NCBI GenBank assembly: GCA_963791315.1
Contig: CAWBRQ010000006.1
Coordinates: forward strand, 1 to 64,000
Source: JACCZX01 sp963791315
Lineage (GTDB): Bacteria; Pseudomonadota; Gammaproteobacteria; Burkholderiales; Burkholderiaceae_F
DNA: 64,000 nucleotides
Reading direction: 5' to 3'
Each line of letters begins with the position of its first letter. The first letter of the stretch is position 1. Shown in pieces: positions 42,686 through 53,219 of the stretch. The notes below the pieces were generated by a model. That model was not told the DNA's origin, did no database searches, and worked only from the letters and a program-made list of their open reading frames with translations. The translations under genes were made by a program, and so were the position numbers.

Positions 42686-43711
42686 CTACTTCACGTTCCG
42701 CACTAGCTCGAGGATCTTCACGGCATTCGGACCGAGATCATTCGCGAGCTTGTCCTGGATGGGCTTGCTGACCGCCTCGAATCCCGACTTGTCCACACTA
42801 GTGACGATCTTGACGCCGATTTTCTCCAGGCGGGCCCGCGATTCCTTTTCCATCTCGAAGGCTTTGGCGGGCTGCACCTTGTTCATGTCATCGGCGGCCT
42901 GCTGTATCCAGCTCTTCTGTTCGGCGTTAAGCGAGCTCCATAGCTTGTCGCTAACGAACAGTACGGAATTGTTCGCCTCGTGCTCGGTCACCGACATGAT
43001 GGGCGCGACCTCGTAGTGCTTGTTCAGCATGTACACCGTGTAGCCGTTTTCGGCGCATTCGACGACGCCGGTCTGCAGCGACGTGTAGACCTCGCCAAAC
43101 GGCATGTGCACGATCTGCGCACCATAGGCGGGAAACAGTGTGTCCTCGGTCACCGTGGCCTGCACCCGTACCTTCACGTTCTTGATATCAGCGAGCTTGC
43201 TGATCTCCTTCTTGCAATAAAGGTTGCGCAGGCCCTGGCTACCCAGAGTCAGCATGTGCGCGCCCTTCACCTTACTGGCATACATCTCGCGCATCGCGGT
43301 GATGACCCTGGGGTCGGTTAACACTTTGACCGCGTGGTCAGGACCGCGAAAGATAAAGTGCAAAGAGAAGACGCCAGACTCGGGCTGGATCGTCGATGAG
43401 TTAGCAGTGGACACCAGTACGAAGTCGATGTCACCCGTTTGCACCTTCTGCAGCGTCTGCGCCTCGGTGCCAAGTTGAGCGCCCGCGTACTGGTTGGTCG
43501 ACATCGTCCCTTTGCTCAGTTCCGAGAGCCGCTTGCCAAAGACCTCGGCCCCAAAGCCGTAAGCGCTTGTCTTCGGCTGGTCGTACGCGAAGGAGAACTG
43601 CTTGGGTTGTGCGGTGGCCACTCCGGCCAGCGCGACTCCAAGTATTAGCGCCATAACGCGGATGACGGAAAACGCACCCGCGCCTGCCACCTGCTTGCAA
43701 AAGTTCAACAT
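42686..43711 (-). CDS. TRAP transporter solute-binding protein (DctP-like)
   Basis: A 341-residue periplasmic binding protein with a signal peptide (VIRVMALILGVALAGVATAQ). DctP features are AEVFGKRLSELSKGTMSTNQYAGAQLGTEAQTLQKVQTGDIDF, IKNVKVRVQATVTEDTLFPAYGAQIVHMPFGEVYTSLQTGVVECAENGY (Arg for the carboxylate and the conserved EVYTALQ-like helix) and WIQQAADDMNKVQPAK. First gene of this TRAP set. The ligand is unknown; proximity to the sulfonate and sulfite genes makes a sulfonated organic acid worth testing. Confidence 0.92.
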   Translation of the reverse strand: MLNFCKQVAGAGAFSVIRVMALILGVALAGVATAQPKQFSFAYDQPKTSAYGFGAEVFGKRLSELSKGTMSTNQYAGAQLGTEAQTLQKVQTGDIDFVLVSTANSSTIQPESGVFSLHFIFRGPDHAVKVLTDPRVITAMREMYASKVKGAHMLTLGSQGLRNLYCKKEISKLADIKNVKVRVQATVTEDTLFPAYGAQIVHMPFGEVYTSLQTGVVECAENGYTVYMLNKHYEVAPIMSVTEHEANNSVLFVSDKLWSSLNAEQKSWIQQAADDMNKVQPAKAFEMEKESRARLEKIGVKIVTSVDKSGFEAVSKPIQDKLANDLGPNAVKILELVRNVK

Positions 43712-43989
43712 GGACTCTCCTCGTATAGTTGACGGACGACATCGCCGGTTGGCCAGCGCATTTTTTATAACTTACATACTGCGCTGGAAGCATTACCTTA
43801 GCAATAGAGACCGCAGTTCGAGCGCGATCGCCTAGCGCGGAAGTTGAGATGGAAGGCTCAATGGCCGCTTCTGGCCGGAAGCGGGCGTCGACAAGAGTCG
43901 CAGCATGGCCAGGACGCAATTGGGTTTGAGACTGCTCGAGACGCCGGAACGCTAGGGGGTGGGCAACACGGGGTGAGCTGCTCAATCCA
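43712..43989. other. Intergenic, nothing recognised
   Basis: About 280 nt upstream of the minus-strand TRAP operon, where its promoter should lie. TGGACTCTCCTC next to the start gives a ribosome-binding site on the minus strand (GAGGAGAG). No clear promoter, operator palindrome or gene was found. Confidence 0.5.
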
Positions 43990-44397
43990 TCAATACTTAA
44001 GCATCGAACATTCCGCCTGCGAGAACACCTTGTCAGCTCCTCGCGGCGGGTTTAACTCAATGGGACTGGCGGATGCTGGAAAAGTCATGCGGTAGCGCCA
44101 TGGGTGTTTCGAAAGTTTATTAGCGCGGAAGTACTGCGCACCGCGCGCCTTTGCGACTCCACACATGCCACGGACGACAAACATGGACGATGAAACTGAG
44201 CCGCCCGACACGAACGTGATCTCGACTGTCGAGAATTCCGTGTTCCGCTCAATCTCTTCGAACTTCATCTCCAACGTCTTACCGTTTTCGACTGGTACGT
44301 CCTTGACACTGAGCTGGAATAGCTCTGGTGTTGTTTGAGCCAGGCATACTGAACAAGACAGCACGAGGACGACGGTGATTGATTTGAACGGTTTCAT
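43990..44397 (-). CDS. Secreted hypothetical protein
   Basis: A 135-residue protein with a signal peptide (MKPFKSITVVLVLSCSVCLAQ). The mature part is strand-rich: LFQLSVKDVPVENGKTLEMKF, FSTVEITFVSGGSVSSSMFVVRGMCGVAKARGAQYFRAN, ending GADKVFSQAECSMLKY. Two Cys in the mature part could form a disulfide. No family is recognised. It stands alone between the second TRAP operon and the ABC/M1 genes. Confidence 0.7.
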   Translation of the reverse strand: MKPFKSITVVLVLSCSVCLAQTTPELFQLSVKDVPVENGKTLEMKFEEIERNTEFSTVEITFVSGGSVSSSMFVVRGMCGVAKARGAQYFRANKLSKHPWRYRMTFPASASPIELNPPRGADKVFSQAECSMLKY

Positions 44398-44741
44398 TGC
44401 GTGCGCCCATCAGCCGAAGGTACCTCCTACGGTATCTTTTGAAAGCAAGTTCGACACAAAAGTGTCACGGCGTACTGGAACGTGCTACTTGTAATCGCAG
44501 TTGGCGCAACTTAGTCCTCCCGTGCTGGATCGGCGGAATGAACAAGCACATGCCGCCAAGACGCTTTCACTCATGACCGGATGAGCCGGAAACTCGGAGG
44601 TGAATTCACAAGGCGATAGATTGCGAGTTCGCCGCCGTCAGCGTCCAAGACGCTTCGTGCCTCTGATCATGCAGCCTGTCGCACGATCGAATGTCGATAC
44701 CCCGCCCGCGTTTATAGTCCGCCCGACTCTCAGGGACCTCA
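44398..44741. other. Intergenic, nothing recognised
   Basis: About 340 nt between a minus-strand secreted protein and a plus-strand ABC ATPase, so it should hold two divergent promoters. I see no convincing gene, RNA or palindrome. The short frames here run into the ATPase gene in another frame and are not supported. Confidence 0.5.
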
Positions 44742-45642
44742 ATGCTATCCATCAACAGTCTTACCCACGTCTATCCCAACGGCACGCGTGCGTTGGAAAA
44801 CATCTCACTCGAGATCGGTCGCGGCATGTTTGGGTTGCTGGGGCCGAACGGTGCGGGCAAGTCGACGTTGATGCGCTGCGCAGCTACTTTGCAGGTGCCC
44901 ACGAGCGGTGCAATCAGGTTCGGCGAGATCGATGTGCTGGCGCAGCCGCAGCGCCTGCGCGCGGTACTCGGTTACCTGCCGCAGGACTTCGGCGTGTATC
45001 CGCGCGTGTCGGCGATCGATCTGCTCGATCACCTCGCCGTGCTCAAGGGCGTGGCGGCCCGTCGCGAACGAAGAGAGACCATCGAGGCGCTGCTGAATCA
45101 GGTCAACCTGTGGGATGTCCGGAAGAAGGCGATCGCCGGCTTTTCCGGCGGCATGCGACAGCGCTTCGGCATCGCGCAGGCGCTGATCGGCAATCCGAAG
45201 CTGGTGATCGTCGATGAGCCCACCGCGGGCCTGGACCCAGAGGAACGCCACCGCTTCAGCAATCTGCTGGCCGAAATCGGCGAGCTCAAAGTCGTGATTC
45301 TGTCGACTCACATCGTCGACGACGTGACCGATCTCTGCGCAAACATGGCGATCCTTGTCGGGCGGGCGCATCGTCGGCCAAGGCAAGCCCGGCGACCTGA
45401 TCGCACGGCTGCACGGTCGGGTGTGGCGGCGAGTGATCGACAAGGGCGAAATCGACGCCGCGCGCAAACACCTGAACGTGATCTCGACTCGACTGCGCGA
45501 AGGCAAGACCGAAATCCATGTGGTCTCAGATGCGCGGCCGTCGACCGAGTTTCAGCCGATCGAAGCGACGCTGGAGGACGTGTACTTCTCGACCTTGACG
45601 GCGAGCCGGAAACCCGCAGCTGTTGCGCCGATCGCGGCGTAG
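44742..45642 (+). CDS. ABC transporter ATPase (ABC-2 type), frameshifted
   Basis: This is the nucleotide-binding subunit of an ABC-2 exporter. It has Walker A LLGPNGAGKSTLMRCAATLQ, Q-loop LPQDFGVYPRV, signature FSGGMRQRFGIAQALIG, Walker B LVIVDEPTAGLDPEERH and H-loop LSTHIVDDV. The frame changes near 45355 (one extra base) and ends GGRIVGQGKPGDLIARLHGR, EATLEDVYFSTL. About 300 residues. It precedes the permease/M1 peptidase gene by 11 nt, the usual pairing for that fusion. Confidence 0.88.
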
Positions 45643-45653
45643 GCGAAGCAGCC

Positions 45654-48600
45654 ATGTTTCGGCACGTTGCCTGGTTCGAGTTCCGCTATCAGCTTAAGAG
45701 CCCGGTTTTCTGGGTTGGCTGTCTGATTTTCTTCCTGCTGACATACGGCTCGATCACTGTCGATCAGGTTCAGATCGGCTCGCTGCGGCAACGTGCACAA
45801 GAACTCGCCGTACGCGATCGTGCAGACCTTGGCCATCATGTGCGTGTTCGCCGTGTTCATCATCGTCGCCGTGCGTCGCCAACGTCGTGATTCGCGACGA
45901 TGACACTGGATTCGCGCCCATCGTGCGCACAACGCGTGTGAGCAAGGCCGACTACCTGGTCGGTCGCTTCGTCGGGGCCACCGCAGCGGCGTTTCTCGTG
46001 CTGGCGTCAGTGCCGCTCGGCATCCTGGTCGGCTCCTGGATGCCCTGGATCGACCCCGAAAAACTTGGGCCGAACCACATTGTCTATTACGCGCACGCGC
46101 TGCTCGCATTCGGCCTGCCGACGCTTCTAATCGTCGGCCGCAACATTCTTTTCGCTGGCCACCGCGACGCGTTCTCTGATGTGGACCTACGTGGGCGCAG
46201 TGGCATTGCTGGTCGGCTACTTCGTCACGCGCGGGTTGCTGCGCGATCCGCAGTTCGACACCATTTCAGCGTTGGCAGATCCGTTCGGACTGTCTCCACT
46301 GGCGCTGGCAACCAAGTACTGGACCGCAGCAGACCGCAACACAATGCTGGTGCCGTTGACCGGGATGCTGCTGGTCAATCGCGCTGCTATGGGCCGGCGT
46401 CGCTCTCGTGGTGTTTGCTATCACTTACGCGCTGTTCCGCTTCGACGCACGCGGCGCAGCACCGAGCGCGCGCAAGAAAGCCGCAACCGTTGACGCCGCG
46501 CTGTCAGCCGACGCGCTTCCGGCCGCTGCTACACGCAACGCCGTCGCGCTTCCGGAACCACGTGCAGACCGCGCCACGCGTTGGGCGCAATTCGTGCGGC
46601 TGGCGCGTTTTGACATGGCGTTCGTGTTCAAGAGCCCGGCGTTCTTTGTGCTGATCGGCATTGGCATGTTGAATGCCGGTCGGCCAGCTGTGGAACATGA
46701 CGGGCTTCTACGGCGCTGACCTATATCCCGCAACGCGCCTGGTGGTGCAAACGCTTGGCGGCGCGTTTGCGATCATTCCGGTCATCATTGCCATCTATTA
46801 CGGTGGCGAGCTGGTCTGGCGCGATCGTGAACGGCGGATGCACGAGATCGTCGATGCGACCGCTGCTCCCGACTGGGCACATCTGATACCCAAGATCGCT
46901 GCCATCACGCTGGTTCTGCTGGCCACTGTCGCCGCCGCCGCCGCAGCGGGCGTCGCGATACAGGCCATCAAGGGCTACACACAGTTCGAGCTGCTGAACT
47001 ACCTGCGCTGGTTTGTAGTACCACTGTCGATCAGCTGCGTCCTGATAGCCGTGCTGTCAGTGTTTGTGCAGGTACTGGTGCCGCAGAAGTTCATCGGCTG
47101 GGGCGTGATGCTGCTGTACCTCGTTGGCTCGATCGCTCTGGCCACGGCCGGCTTCGAGCACAACCTATACAACTATGCAGGCACGCCAGACGTTCCGTTA
47201 ACCGATTTCGACGGCACTAGCCGCTTTGGCACGGGTCGGTTCTGGTTCAACCTGTACTGGCTGGCGTTCGCGCTGATGCTGTGTGTCGTCGCGTACGGCT
47301 TGTGGCGTCGGGGAACGACAGTCGAGCTTCGACCGCGGTTGAAGCGGCTGCCCGCGCGCTTGCGCGGAGGCGCCGGCGCCGTGTTCGTCGCTGCGCTTAT
47401 CGCGTGGCTGGGCATCGGCGGATTCATCTTTTACAACACCAACGTTCTGAACGAATACGTCACGACGCCCGAACGCGAGCGGCGCATGGCAGAACTCGAG
47501 AAGGCCCTGCTGGCCTACGAGAACGCACCGCGGCCGAAGATCACCGACGTCAAGCTCGACGTCCAACTGTTTCCGAACGAACCCCGGGCGTTCACCAGCG
47601 GCACCTACCGGATCGAGAACCGCACCGGCAAACCGCTGAACGAGCTGCATGTTCGCTGGAATCCGAAACTCGATCTGAACACGTTCGAGAGTCGCGAACG
47701 CGACGGTCGCCAAGGAATACAAGCAGCACTCTTACCGTATCTATCGGCTCGAGCCGCCGATGTCGCCGGGCGAAGCGCGCGAGGTTCGCTTTACGACCAC
47801 TCTGCAGCAGAAAGGGTTTTCCAACGCCGATCCGCTGACGCGCATCGTCGGCAACGGCACCTTCATCAACAACAACGAAATCGCGCCTGTCCTCGGAATG
47901 TCGCGCGACGGGCTGCTGCAGGATCGAGCCAAGCGCCGCAAATACGGCCTGCCGCCCGAGCTGCGTCCGGCCAAGCTGGAAGATGACAGCGCGCGCGAAC
48001 ACACCGGGTTGCGCAACGACAGCGACTGGGTGAACGCCGAGATCACGGTGACGACCGACGCGAGCCAGACTCCGATAGCGCCCGGTTACACGCTCAGCGA
48101 CACGACCGCTGACGGTCGCCGCACGGTGCGCTTCAAGACCGACGCCCCGATCCTGCACTTCTTCTCGGTTCAGTCGGCGCGTTATGAAGTCAAGCGCGAC
48201 CAGTGGAAAGACGTGGAACTTGGCCGTGTATTACCAGCCGAGGTCACGACTACAACGTCGACCGCATGCTGGCAGCGATGAAAGTGTCGCTCGATGTATT
48301 CAGCGCGAAGTTTTCGCCGTTCCAGTTCAAGCAGGCGCGCATCATCGAATTTCCGTCGTACGCGAACTTCGCACAGAGCTTCGCCAATACGATTCCCTAT
48401 TCGGAGAACATCGGCTTCCTGTTCAAGACCAGCGCCGATGATCAGAAGATCGACATGGTGAGCTACGTGACCGCGCACGAGATGGCCCATCAGTGGTGGG
48501 CGCATCAAGTCATCAGCTCGGACCAGCAGGGCGCCACGATGCTGGTCGAAACGTTCGCTCAGTACGGGGCGCTGCTGGTCATGGAAAAAATGTACGGCCG

Positions 48601-49267
48601 GGAGCAGATCCGCCGCTTCCTGAAGTACGAGCTGGATCGGTACCTGCGATCGCGGGGCGGCGAGATCATCGAAGAGCTGCCGCTCGCTCGCGTTGAGAAC
48701 CAGCAGTACATCCATTACCAGAAAGGCACGCTCGCGATGTACTGGCTGAAGGAAGTCGTCGGTGAGGACACGGTCAATCGCGCGCTGCGCAAGCTGATTG
48801 CCGAATTCGCGTTCAAGCCGGCGCCGTATCCGAATCCGACCGACTTCCTGCGCCTTCTACGCGCGGAGGCCGGACCACAACACGAGCAGCTGATCACTGA
48901 CCTGTTCGAGAAGATCACGCTGTACGACACTAAAGTGGTCGAAGCCACCGCGCGTAAACGCGACGATGGCAAATACGAGGTCACAATCGCCGTCGAGGCA
49001 CGCAAGCTGTACGCCGACGGCAAGGGCAGCGAAACCGAAGCGCCGCTCGACGAACTGTTCGATGTCGGCGTTTTCACCGTCGAGCCAGGCAAGACCGGCT
49101 ACACGGAGAAATCGATCTTGCTGTTCGAGCGCCGTCCGATCAAGAGCGGCAGGCAGGCGATCACGCTGGTGGTGGATAGCGAGCCGAAGTTCGTGGGGGT
49201 GGACCCCTATAACAAACGAATCGATCGGAACTCGGAAGACAACGTCAAACGCGTAGATCTGCGCTAA
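45654..49267 (+). CDS. ABC-2 permease/M1 aminopeptidase fusion, multiply frameshifted
   Basis: One gene of about 1,200 codons is split over at least seven frame changes (roughly 45787, 45870, 46170, 46390, 46675, 47700, 48220). The N-terminal half is an ABC-2 permease: FRHVAWFEFRYQLKSPVFWV, TTRVSKADYLVGRFVGATAA, then a second similar half FVRLARFDMAFVFKSPAFFV and GGELVWRDRERRMHEIVDAT. After the last membrane helices an M1-type metallopeptidase domain follows with TAHEMAHQWWAHQVI (zinc HExxH) and LVETFAQYGALLVMEK. This architecture is known as ABC permease/M1 family aminopeptidase. Six of the seven changes fit one extra base, arguing for sequence error. Confidence 0.83.
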
Positions 49268-49281
49268 CGGTCGATCGTGGG

Positions 49282-50636
49282 CTACTTGCGCGTGACCCGG
49301 AAGATCGTGCCGTTGGCGTCGTCGCTCACCAGCAGCGCGCCATCGCGCGTCACCGCCACTCCTGCCGGCCGGCCCCAGACATTGTCGTTGTCGATGAGGA
49401 ACCCGGTCATAAAGTCTTCGTACTCGCCGGTCGGACGTGCCATCCTTCATGCGCACGCGGATCACCTTGTATCCGGTCCTTTCGGGCCGGCTATGCGAGC
49501 CGTGCAGCGCGACAAACGCGTCGCCGCGGTACTCGGCCGGGAAGGCATCGCGATCGTAGAACGCCGCGCTCAGCGCGGAGGAGTGCGCTTGGATCAACAC
49601 CTCGGGCACGCGCACCTGACCCTTGAGATCGGGACGCTTGCCCTTCAGAGCGGGATCTTCGTTGTCGCCGATGTAGTACCAGGGCCAGCCGTAAAACCCG
49701 CCGTCCTGCAGGCGCGCCATGAAATCGGGCACTAGAAGGGGGCCGAGGTGGTCGCGCTCGTTGACGACGCACCATAGGTTGTCCGTGCCAGGCTGCATCG
49801 CCAGGCCCGAGCAGTTGCGCAGTCCGGTGGCGTAGTTGCGAACGCTCTTTCCGTCCGGATCGAACACGCGCACCACGGCGCGATTCTCTTCTTTACCCCA
49901 GGCGGCGCCGCGGCCGTGGGTCTTTTCATGCTGCTGGATATTCTCGGGCGTCATCTCGGGCATGCCAGCCACCCCAAGATTGGACCCCGATCCGACGGCG
50001 AGGAATAGTTGCTTGCCGTCCCGCGAGACCGCCAGATCGCGCGTCCAGTGCCGCTCCGTCGGAATGTTGCGGATGATCACTTCGGCCGGACCCGCGGCCT
50101 TGGTGGCACCCGCTGCGATACGGGTAGCGGACCACCTGATTCGCCGCCGCTACGTAGACGTACTGCGGATCGGCGGGCGGATAGAAGACGATGCCGTAGG
50201 GCCGGTCCAGATTCTCGGCGAAGACCTCGGGCTTCGCAGGCGTGCCGCCCGCAATGGCGCGGAACACGAGCACGCGCCCGGTGCCGCTCTCCGACAGGAA
50301 GATGTCGCCGTTCGGCGCGACGCGAAGCGTGCGCGGCTGTTTGAATCCGCTGGCGAACACCTGCACTGCGAAGCCGTCCGGGACTTTTGGCAGCGCACCC
50401 TGCGGCGGATTGACCACCTTCACGTTCTTGCCGACCGACTTTTCAGGCTCCGTACCGATCGGGGGCGCCGGCAGGTCGGATGGCTTGATGTGACGGCGAA
50501 CACCGGGAGCGTCGGCCTTCCACGCGTCAAGCGCGGCGGCGCCCGTACGAACCTCGCCAGTTTGCGCGGATGCGACCGAAGTCAGAAAAATCAGCGGAAG
50601 GTTGAGGAGAAGCGTCGAAAACGTCGAGGCATTCAT
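49282..50636 (-). CDS. PQQ-dependent sugar dehydrogenase (sorbosone type), frameshifted
   Basis: A secreted beta-propeller dehydrogenase. The start at 50636 has a GGAGAA ribosome-binding site and a signal peptide (FSTLLLNLPLIFLTSVASAQ). GFAVQVFASGFKQPRTLRVAPNGDIFLSESGTGRVLVF opens the propeller. After a frame change near 50110 the middle part has HWTRDLAVSRDGKQLFLAVG, GLRNCSGLAMQP and GGFYGWPWYYIGD. A second change near 49440 gives GEYEDFMTGFLIDNDNVWGRPAGVAV and DDANGTIFRVTR. Both fit one extra base. About 450 residues. Substrates of this family are aldoses or sorbosone; the exact one is unknown. Confidence 0.86.
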
Positions 50637-50784
50637 ACTTGTTCTCCGTGCGCATGGCGTTACCGGGATGCGCGTGATGCCATGGTTTGGTGCCATAGTT
50701 GCATAGCAAGCCAAGTGCCAGGCTGTTGAAGAGCTGCGCGCATTGGGCCACGCTACGATCGGCACAGATTACGAACCTTACTGC

Positions 50785-50910
50785 GTGCTAGCAGAAGCCT
50801 TTCGCCCGCTACGTAATCCGACATACGCCGTGTTGTGGACAGCAACAGTTGTCACCAACATCGGGTGGTGGATGTACACCGCTGCTGGGCGTCCTTACGC
50901 AGGCACGTGA
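50785..50910 (+). pseudogene. Remnant of an MFS transporter N-terminus
   Basis: A GTG-started frame encodes LAEAFRPLRNPTYAVLWTAT and then VVTNIGWWMYTAAG, before breaking into GRPYAGT and a stop. FRPLRNPTYRxLWxAxxxSNIGxWM is the well-known N-terminus of MFS_3-type exporters. No further membrane segments follow; the DUF1353 gene lies immediately downstream on the other strand. Only about 35 residues of the original roughly 420 remain, so this is a relic rather than a functional gene. Confidence 0.65.
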
Positions 50911-50968
50911 CTTCATAGACATGTCCGCCGCGCGAATTTCCTAGTGCTGCGGCCGACACCACCTACGC

Positions 50969-51571
50969 CTACTGCGGGACGTCGATGCTATTGCCAAACG
51001 GGCAATAGTCAGGAGGTGTCGCCGCCGACTCGGTTATGACTACCGGTGGAAACGTTGCCCGGTAATCACGCCATAGAACCTCCGGACCGAAGTCGAGAGA
51101 GGTCTCCGGCAAGACTCGGATTAAGCCTCTTTGCCTTTCGTCTGCGTTGTTCAACCACGGTTGCCCGCCGCCGATTCGCACTCCCTCGTAGATCGCGATG
51201 CGCTGGCCAGCGTCGACACTGGACTCCTTCATCGCGATCATCAGAAGATTGTCGGCCTGCTCGCGAGAACAACCCTGAGTCCAGTACAGAAAGTCATGAA
51301 CAATCGCCGCCTTGCTATAACGGCCGTGCGCCGACAGGCCGAAGGACCAGAACGCTTGTGGAATGCTGGCGAAATCCGTGACGAATCCTCTGGGCACAAC
51401 GATGACAGTGGATGTCTGGCCGATCTGATAGCGGAGGTTTTCCATCAGTACCCAGTCCCTGTTGTCGGCGAATGGCTTGAGAACCGGGGGCGGTATCGGC
51501 TGCTGCGCTGCGGCCGACGAACAGCTGATTGCGGCCACGACGGCAATTAGGATTGAGACTCCTGTTTTCAT
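50969..51571 (-). CDS. DUF1353 family protein, exported
   Basis: A 200-residue protein. The start at 51571 is chosen for the ribosome-binding site GGAGGCGTC and the signal peptide (MKTGVSILIAVVAAISCSSAAAQ). The DUF1353 core is VIVVPRGFVTDFASIPQAFW and GRYSKAAIVHDFLYWTQGCSREQADNLLMIAMKES, with the conserved D-F-A-S-I-P and H-D-F-L-Y motifs. The family is often encoded by phages and mobile DNA and has no established function. Here it has a signal peptide, which is not general for the family. It stands alone. Confidence 0.82.
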   Translation of the reverse strand: MKTGVSILIAVVAAISCSSAAAQQPIPPPVLKPFADNRDWVLMENLRYQIGQTSTVIVVPRGFVTDFASIPQAFWSFGLSAHGRYSKAAIVHDFLYWTQGCSREQADNLLMIAMKESSVDAGQRIAIYEGVRIGGGQPWLNNADERQRGLIRVLPETSLDFGPEVLWRDYRATFPPVVITESAATPPDYCPFGNSIDVPQ

Positions 51572-51685
51572 GACGCCTCCTGAATCGTCGAACACTTCAC
51601 CGGCGGTCAAGAACGGCTACATTGCTCCGGCACGTCGGCGTTGGCAAGTACGAAAGCGGCGGGCCGTGGTCGCTAGCCTCTCAGC

Positions 51686-53219
51686 ATGCAAAAGTTGATC
51701 ACACCGCGTCTCACGCTGCGGAACATCACGAAGCGGTACCCGGCGGCGATTGCCAACGATTCCGTTTCACTCGACGTGATGCCTGGAGAAATCGTCGCGC
51801 TGCTCGGTGAGAACGGCGCAGGCAAGAGCACATTGATGAAGATCGTGTACGGCGTTACGCGGCCTGACGCCGGAACGATTGCCGTCGATGGAGCGATCGT
51901 CGATATCGATAGCCCACGCCGCGCCCGCGCGCTTGGCATCGCGATGGTGTTCCAACAGTTTGCGTTGTTCGATTCGCTGAGTGTGCTGCAGAACATCGCC
52001 CTCGGCTTGCCGCCGGCCTCGATCACTGCTACTTCAAGCGCGCGTTGTGGAGCTCGCAGCTCGCTATGGCCTCGATGTCGACCTGTCGCAGCGGGTGCAC
52101 GATCTATCGGCGGGTGAGCGGCAACGGATCGAGATTCTGCGCGCACTGATGAGCGAGCCGCGAGTGTTGATCCTCGACGAGCCGACATCGGTACTGACGC
52201 CGCAGGCGACCGATCGATTGTTTGAGACGCTCAGAGAACGAGCTAGTGCGGGTGTCAGCATCGTTTTTATCAGCCACAAGCTTCACGAAGTTCGGAGCCT
52301 CGCGACACGCTGTGCAGTGATGCGCGCCGGCAAGGTCGTCGCTGAGGTCGATCCGCGAACACAATCCGACGCCAGCCTGGCGCACCTGATGCTGGGGATA
52401 GAGCCGCCAACCATTGCGGGCCACGAATCTGCGGCCGCGGACATTGCCCTCGAAGTTCGGCATCTCAGCGTGGCTGGATTGGATGAACGCGATCGTCTCC
52501 ATGGCGTGTCGTTCGATGTGCGCAGAGGCGAGATCGTCGGTATAGCCGGCATCTCGGGCAATGGGCAGCAGACACTGATGGCCGCCCTGGCGGGCGAGCT
52601 GCTTGTCGAGCCGGATGCGATTCGACTGTTTGGTCACCCGCTAGGTCGGCTTGATACGGCGCAACGTCGCGCGCTCGGGTTGCGATATGTTCCCGAGCAA
52701 CGATTGGGTCACGCGGCGGTGAGGGGCATGACGCTGGCCGACAACGCGTTGCTCACCGATGCAGCACTTCAAGCGAGCGCCGTGTTGAACATTGCCGACG
52801 CGCGTACAGCCGCTGCAGAAATCGTGCAGCGCTTTCGCGTGCGTGCTGCAACGGTCGATCAGAAAATCGATACGTTGTCCGGTGGCAATTTGCAGAAGTT
52901 CATTGTTGGCCGCGAAGTGTTGCCTGAGCCGCGCGTGCTGCTGCTGGATCAGCCGACGTCGGGTGTAGACGCCGGGTCCGCCGCCTCGATTCGGAATGAG
53001 TTGATCGCGCTGCGGAGCGCAGGCTGCGCGATACTGATCGTGTCTGAGGACATCGACGAGCTGTACGAACTCGCAGACCGGCTGATCGTGATGGCCGGCG
53101 GACGCGTGTCGGACTCGCGGGCACCGCGCCACATCAACTCGGCCGAGCTTGGTCGCTTGATGGCAGGCAAGTGGAACGCTGGCGAACACCGCACTGGGCC
53201 GACGGAGAACGTCGCGTGA
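51686..53219 (+). CDS. BMP-family ABC importer, dual ATPase, frameshifted
   Basis: A two-domain ATPase of the sugar/nucleoside-import type. NBD1 has LLGENGAGKSTLMKIVYGVT, IAMVFQQFALFDSLSVLQNI, a frame change near 52025 (one extra base), VHDLSAGERQRIEILRALMS and VLILDEPTSVLTPQ. NBD2 is degenerate as usual: GIAGISGNGQQTLMAALAGE, LRYVPEQRLGHAAV, LSGGNLQKFIVGREV and VLLLDQPTSGVDAG. About 510 residues. It overlaps the first permease by 4 nt. The set resembles NupABC/YufNOPQ-type purine nucleoside importers. Confidence 0.9.
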
